Shown piece after piece: positions 63,254 through 64,000 of a DNA stretch of 64,000 bases. The stretch lies in assembly GCA_029204225.1 (NCBI GenBank), contig CM055102.1:24089390-24153389 (forward strand), in the 5' to 3' direction. Made by a program: the position numbers and the translations under genes. Under the pieces are notes generated by a model. It was not told the DNA's origin. It was given only the letters and a program-made list of their open reading frames with translations, and did no database searches. This stretch comes from Diphasiastrum complanatum (taxonomy: Eukaryota > Streptophyta > Lycopodiopsida > Lycopodiales > Lycopodiaceae). Position 1 is the stretch's first letter. Each line of letters starts with the position of its first letter.

Positions 63254-63455
63254 ATTTGTACCTTAGAAGCCCGTTCTGACCAAAATGGGTCAAAACGTTC
63301 CGTTCCATACATTCTGGAACGTTCCTGGTCGGAATGAAGTTTTTTAAGTTATAAAAAAAAATGCATTTTATATGATTAAATCCTTTGTTAAAAAAACGTA
63401 TTTTTTTATTTTTTTTTGAGGGCATCGTTCCGGAACAGGCAACTAAGATTTGTAC
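63254..63455. mobile_element. hAT-like non-autonomous element, family 1, copy 2
   Basis: The element (63262-63447) starts CTTAGAAGCCCGTTCTG and ends GTTCCGGAACAGGCAACTAAG, the same termini as the copy at 32147-32841, between exact copies of ATTTGTAC (63254-63261, 63448-63455). It is only 186 bp. The core is a T/A-rich run. The left-arm hairpin is decayed (GTTCTGACC / GGGTCAAAAC). Confidence 0.88.
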
Positions 63456-63860
63456 ACATCAAAAGAAAGGGTAATGGCAAATACATTTCGTGGAGGCCAT
63501 CCCCAATTCAAGCAAGTCAAGTGATTGTGGCATTCTCTCTCCTTGGTCCATGAGTATGAAACAAGTGAGTCCCTAGTCTGTAAAGAGGAGAGGCACACTA
63601 CATGGAGAGACCTTTCGCTATCAAGCAAGTCACTAAGATAGAAAACTTTAACATTGCACGTTTGATACTGCCTATAGCTGAGACAATAGGGGCATCAACA
63701 GAGAAGATAATGTGATTTTGGGCATTCCAAATATCCCACCACACATATCTACACGACAACCAAGTCACTACCAATTGCAGGGGCATTGTCTCATAGCAAC
63801 ATGTTGTCCATAAAAAGAGCAGCTTGAACTTGGTAAATCTCCGAAGCAAATCCAGAGGAC
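63456..63860 (-). pseudogene. Possible LINE C-terminal (zinc/RNase H region) remnant
   Basis: The minus strand reads YVWWDIWNAQNHIIFSVDAP and, further on, LNWGWPPRN. The pattern W.IW..RN..IF followed by W.PP is common at the end of plant LINE polyproteins. Match is short and could be chance. Confidence 0.35.
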
Positions 63861-63916
63861 CACAAAAGAGTTAAAAAAAGGCATAAATTGGTATGCTATG
63901 TGATTGTTAAGACTCG

Positions 63917-64000
63917 CTCAGAAGCCCGTTCTGACCATTTTGGGTCGGAACGTTCCGTTGCGGAACGTTCCGTTCCGAACGTTCCTGGAGCTCCGGAACG
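63917..64000. mobile_element. hAT-like non-autonomous element, family 1, copy 3 (cut by window end)
   Basis: Starts CTCAGAAGCCCGTTCTG, then a hairpin GTTCTGACC-ATTTT-GGGTCGGAAC, then GGAACGTTCCG repeats up to the window edge. The termini match the copies at 32147 and 63262. The other end and the target duplication lie outside. Confidence 0.8.

Overview
This is nuclear DNA from a land plant. It is AT-rich, has spliceosomal genes with GT-AG introns of 0.1 to 10.7 kb, and carries plant-type retrotransposons (L1-like LINEs, a Ty3 chromovirus, a Ty1/copia gag fragment), Helitron ends and hAT-like elements. Both recognisable host genes are plant genes. The bloated introns would suit a fern, gymnosperm or other large-genome vascular plant; that is an inference, and the species cannot be read from the sequence.

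Layout: (1) 1-5.2 kb holds nested, broken L1-like LINEs on the minus strand. (2) 6365-47628 (+) is the 3' part of one very long gene for the plant multidomain protein that joins a hydroxyacid-dehydrogenase-like part, a four-carbon acid-sugar kinase (DUF1537/OtnK) part and a class II ketose-bisphosphate aldolase part (same architecture as Arabidopsis At1g18270). I could place 21 consecutive exons with consistent phase, about 805 codons to the stop. The 5' exons, with most of the dehydrogenase part, lie left of the window, so the LINE cluster probably sits in an intron. (3) Intron 7 (12871-23539) is swollen by a chromovirus with a 5-6 bp target duplication (13075-18106), LINE pieces and other repeats. 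Introns 13 and 14 carry short non-autonomous elements with 8-bp target duplications. (4) 47.6-58.7 kb is the space between two convergent genes. It holds a decayed hAT transposase, two opposed Helitron 3' ends, simple repeats and a copia gag-protease remnant. (5) 58725-61747 (-) is the 3' part (six exons) of a DA1-family LIM/metallopeptidase gene. Its 5' exons were not found and are probably beyond the right edge. (6) 62.4-64 kb holds three more short palindrome-rich elements, two of them with exact 8-bp target duplications.

The metabolic gene is inferred to act on four-carbon sugar acids: oxidation, phosphorylation, then aldol-type cleavage. DA1 proteins limit organ growth as ubiquitin-activated peptidases. 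The two genes are not functionally linked; they only converge.

The most notable structure is a set of short transposons whose arms are built from one repeated palindromic word (GGAAC/GTTCC, GGAACCG, or CGGACGCGTCC) with AT-rich or repetitive cores and 8-bp target duplications. Also notable are a conserved LINE 3' hairpin with compensatory changes and a 60-bp duplication that creates a decoy splice acceptor leading to a stop.
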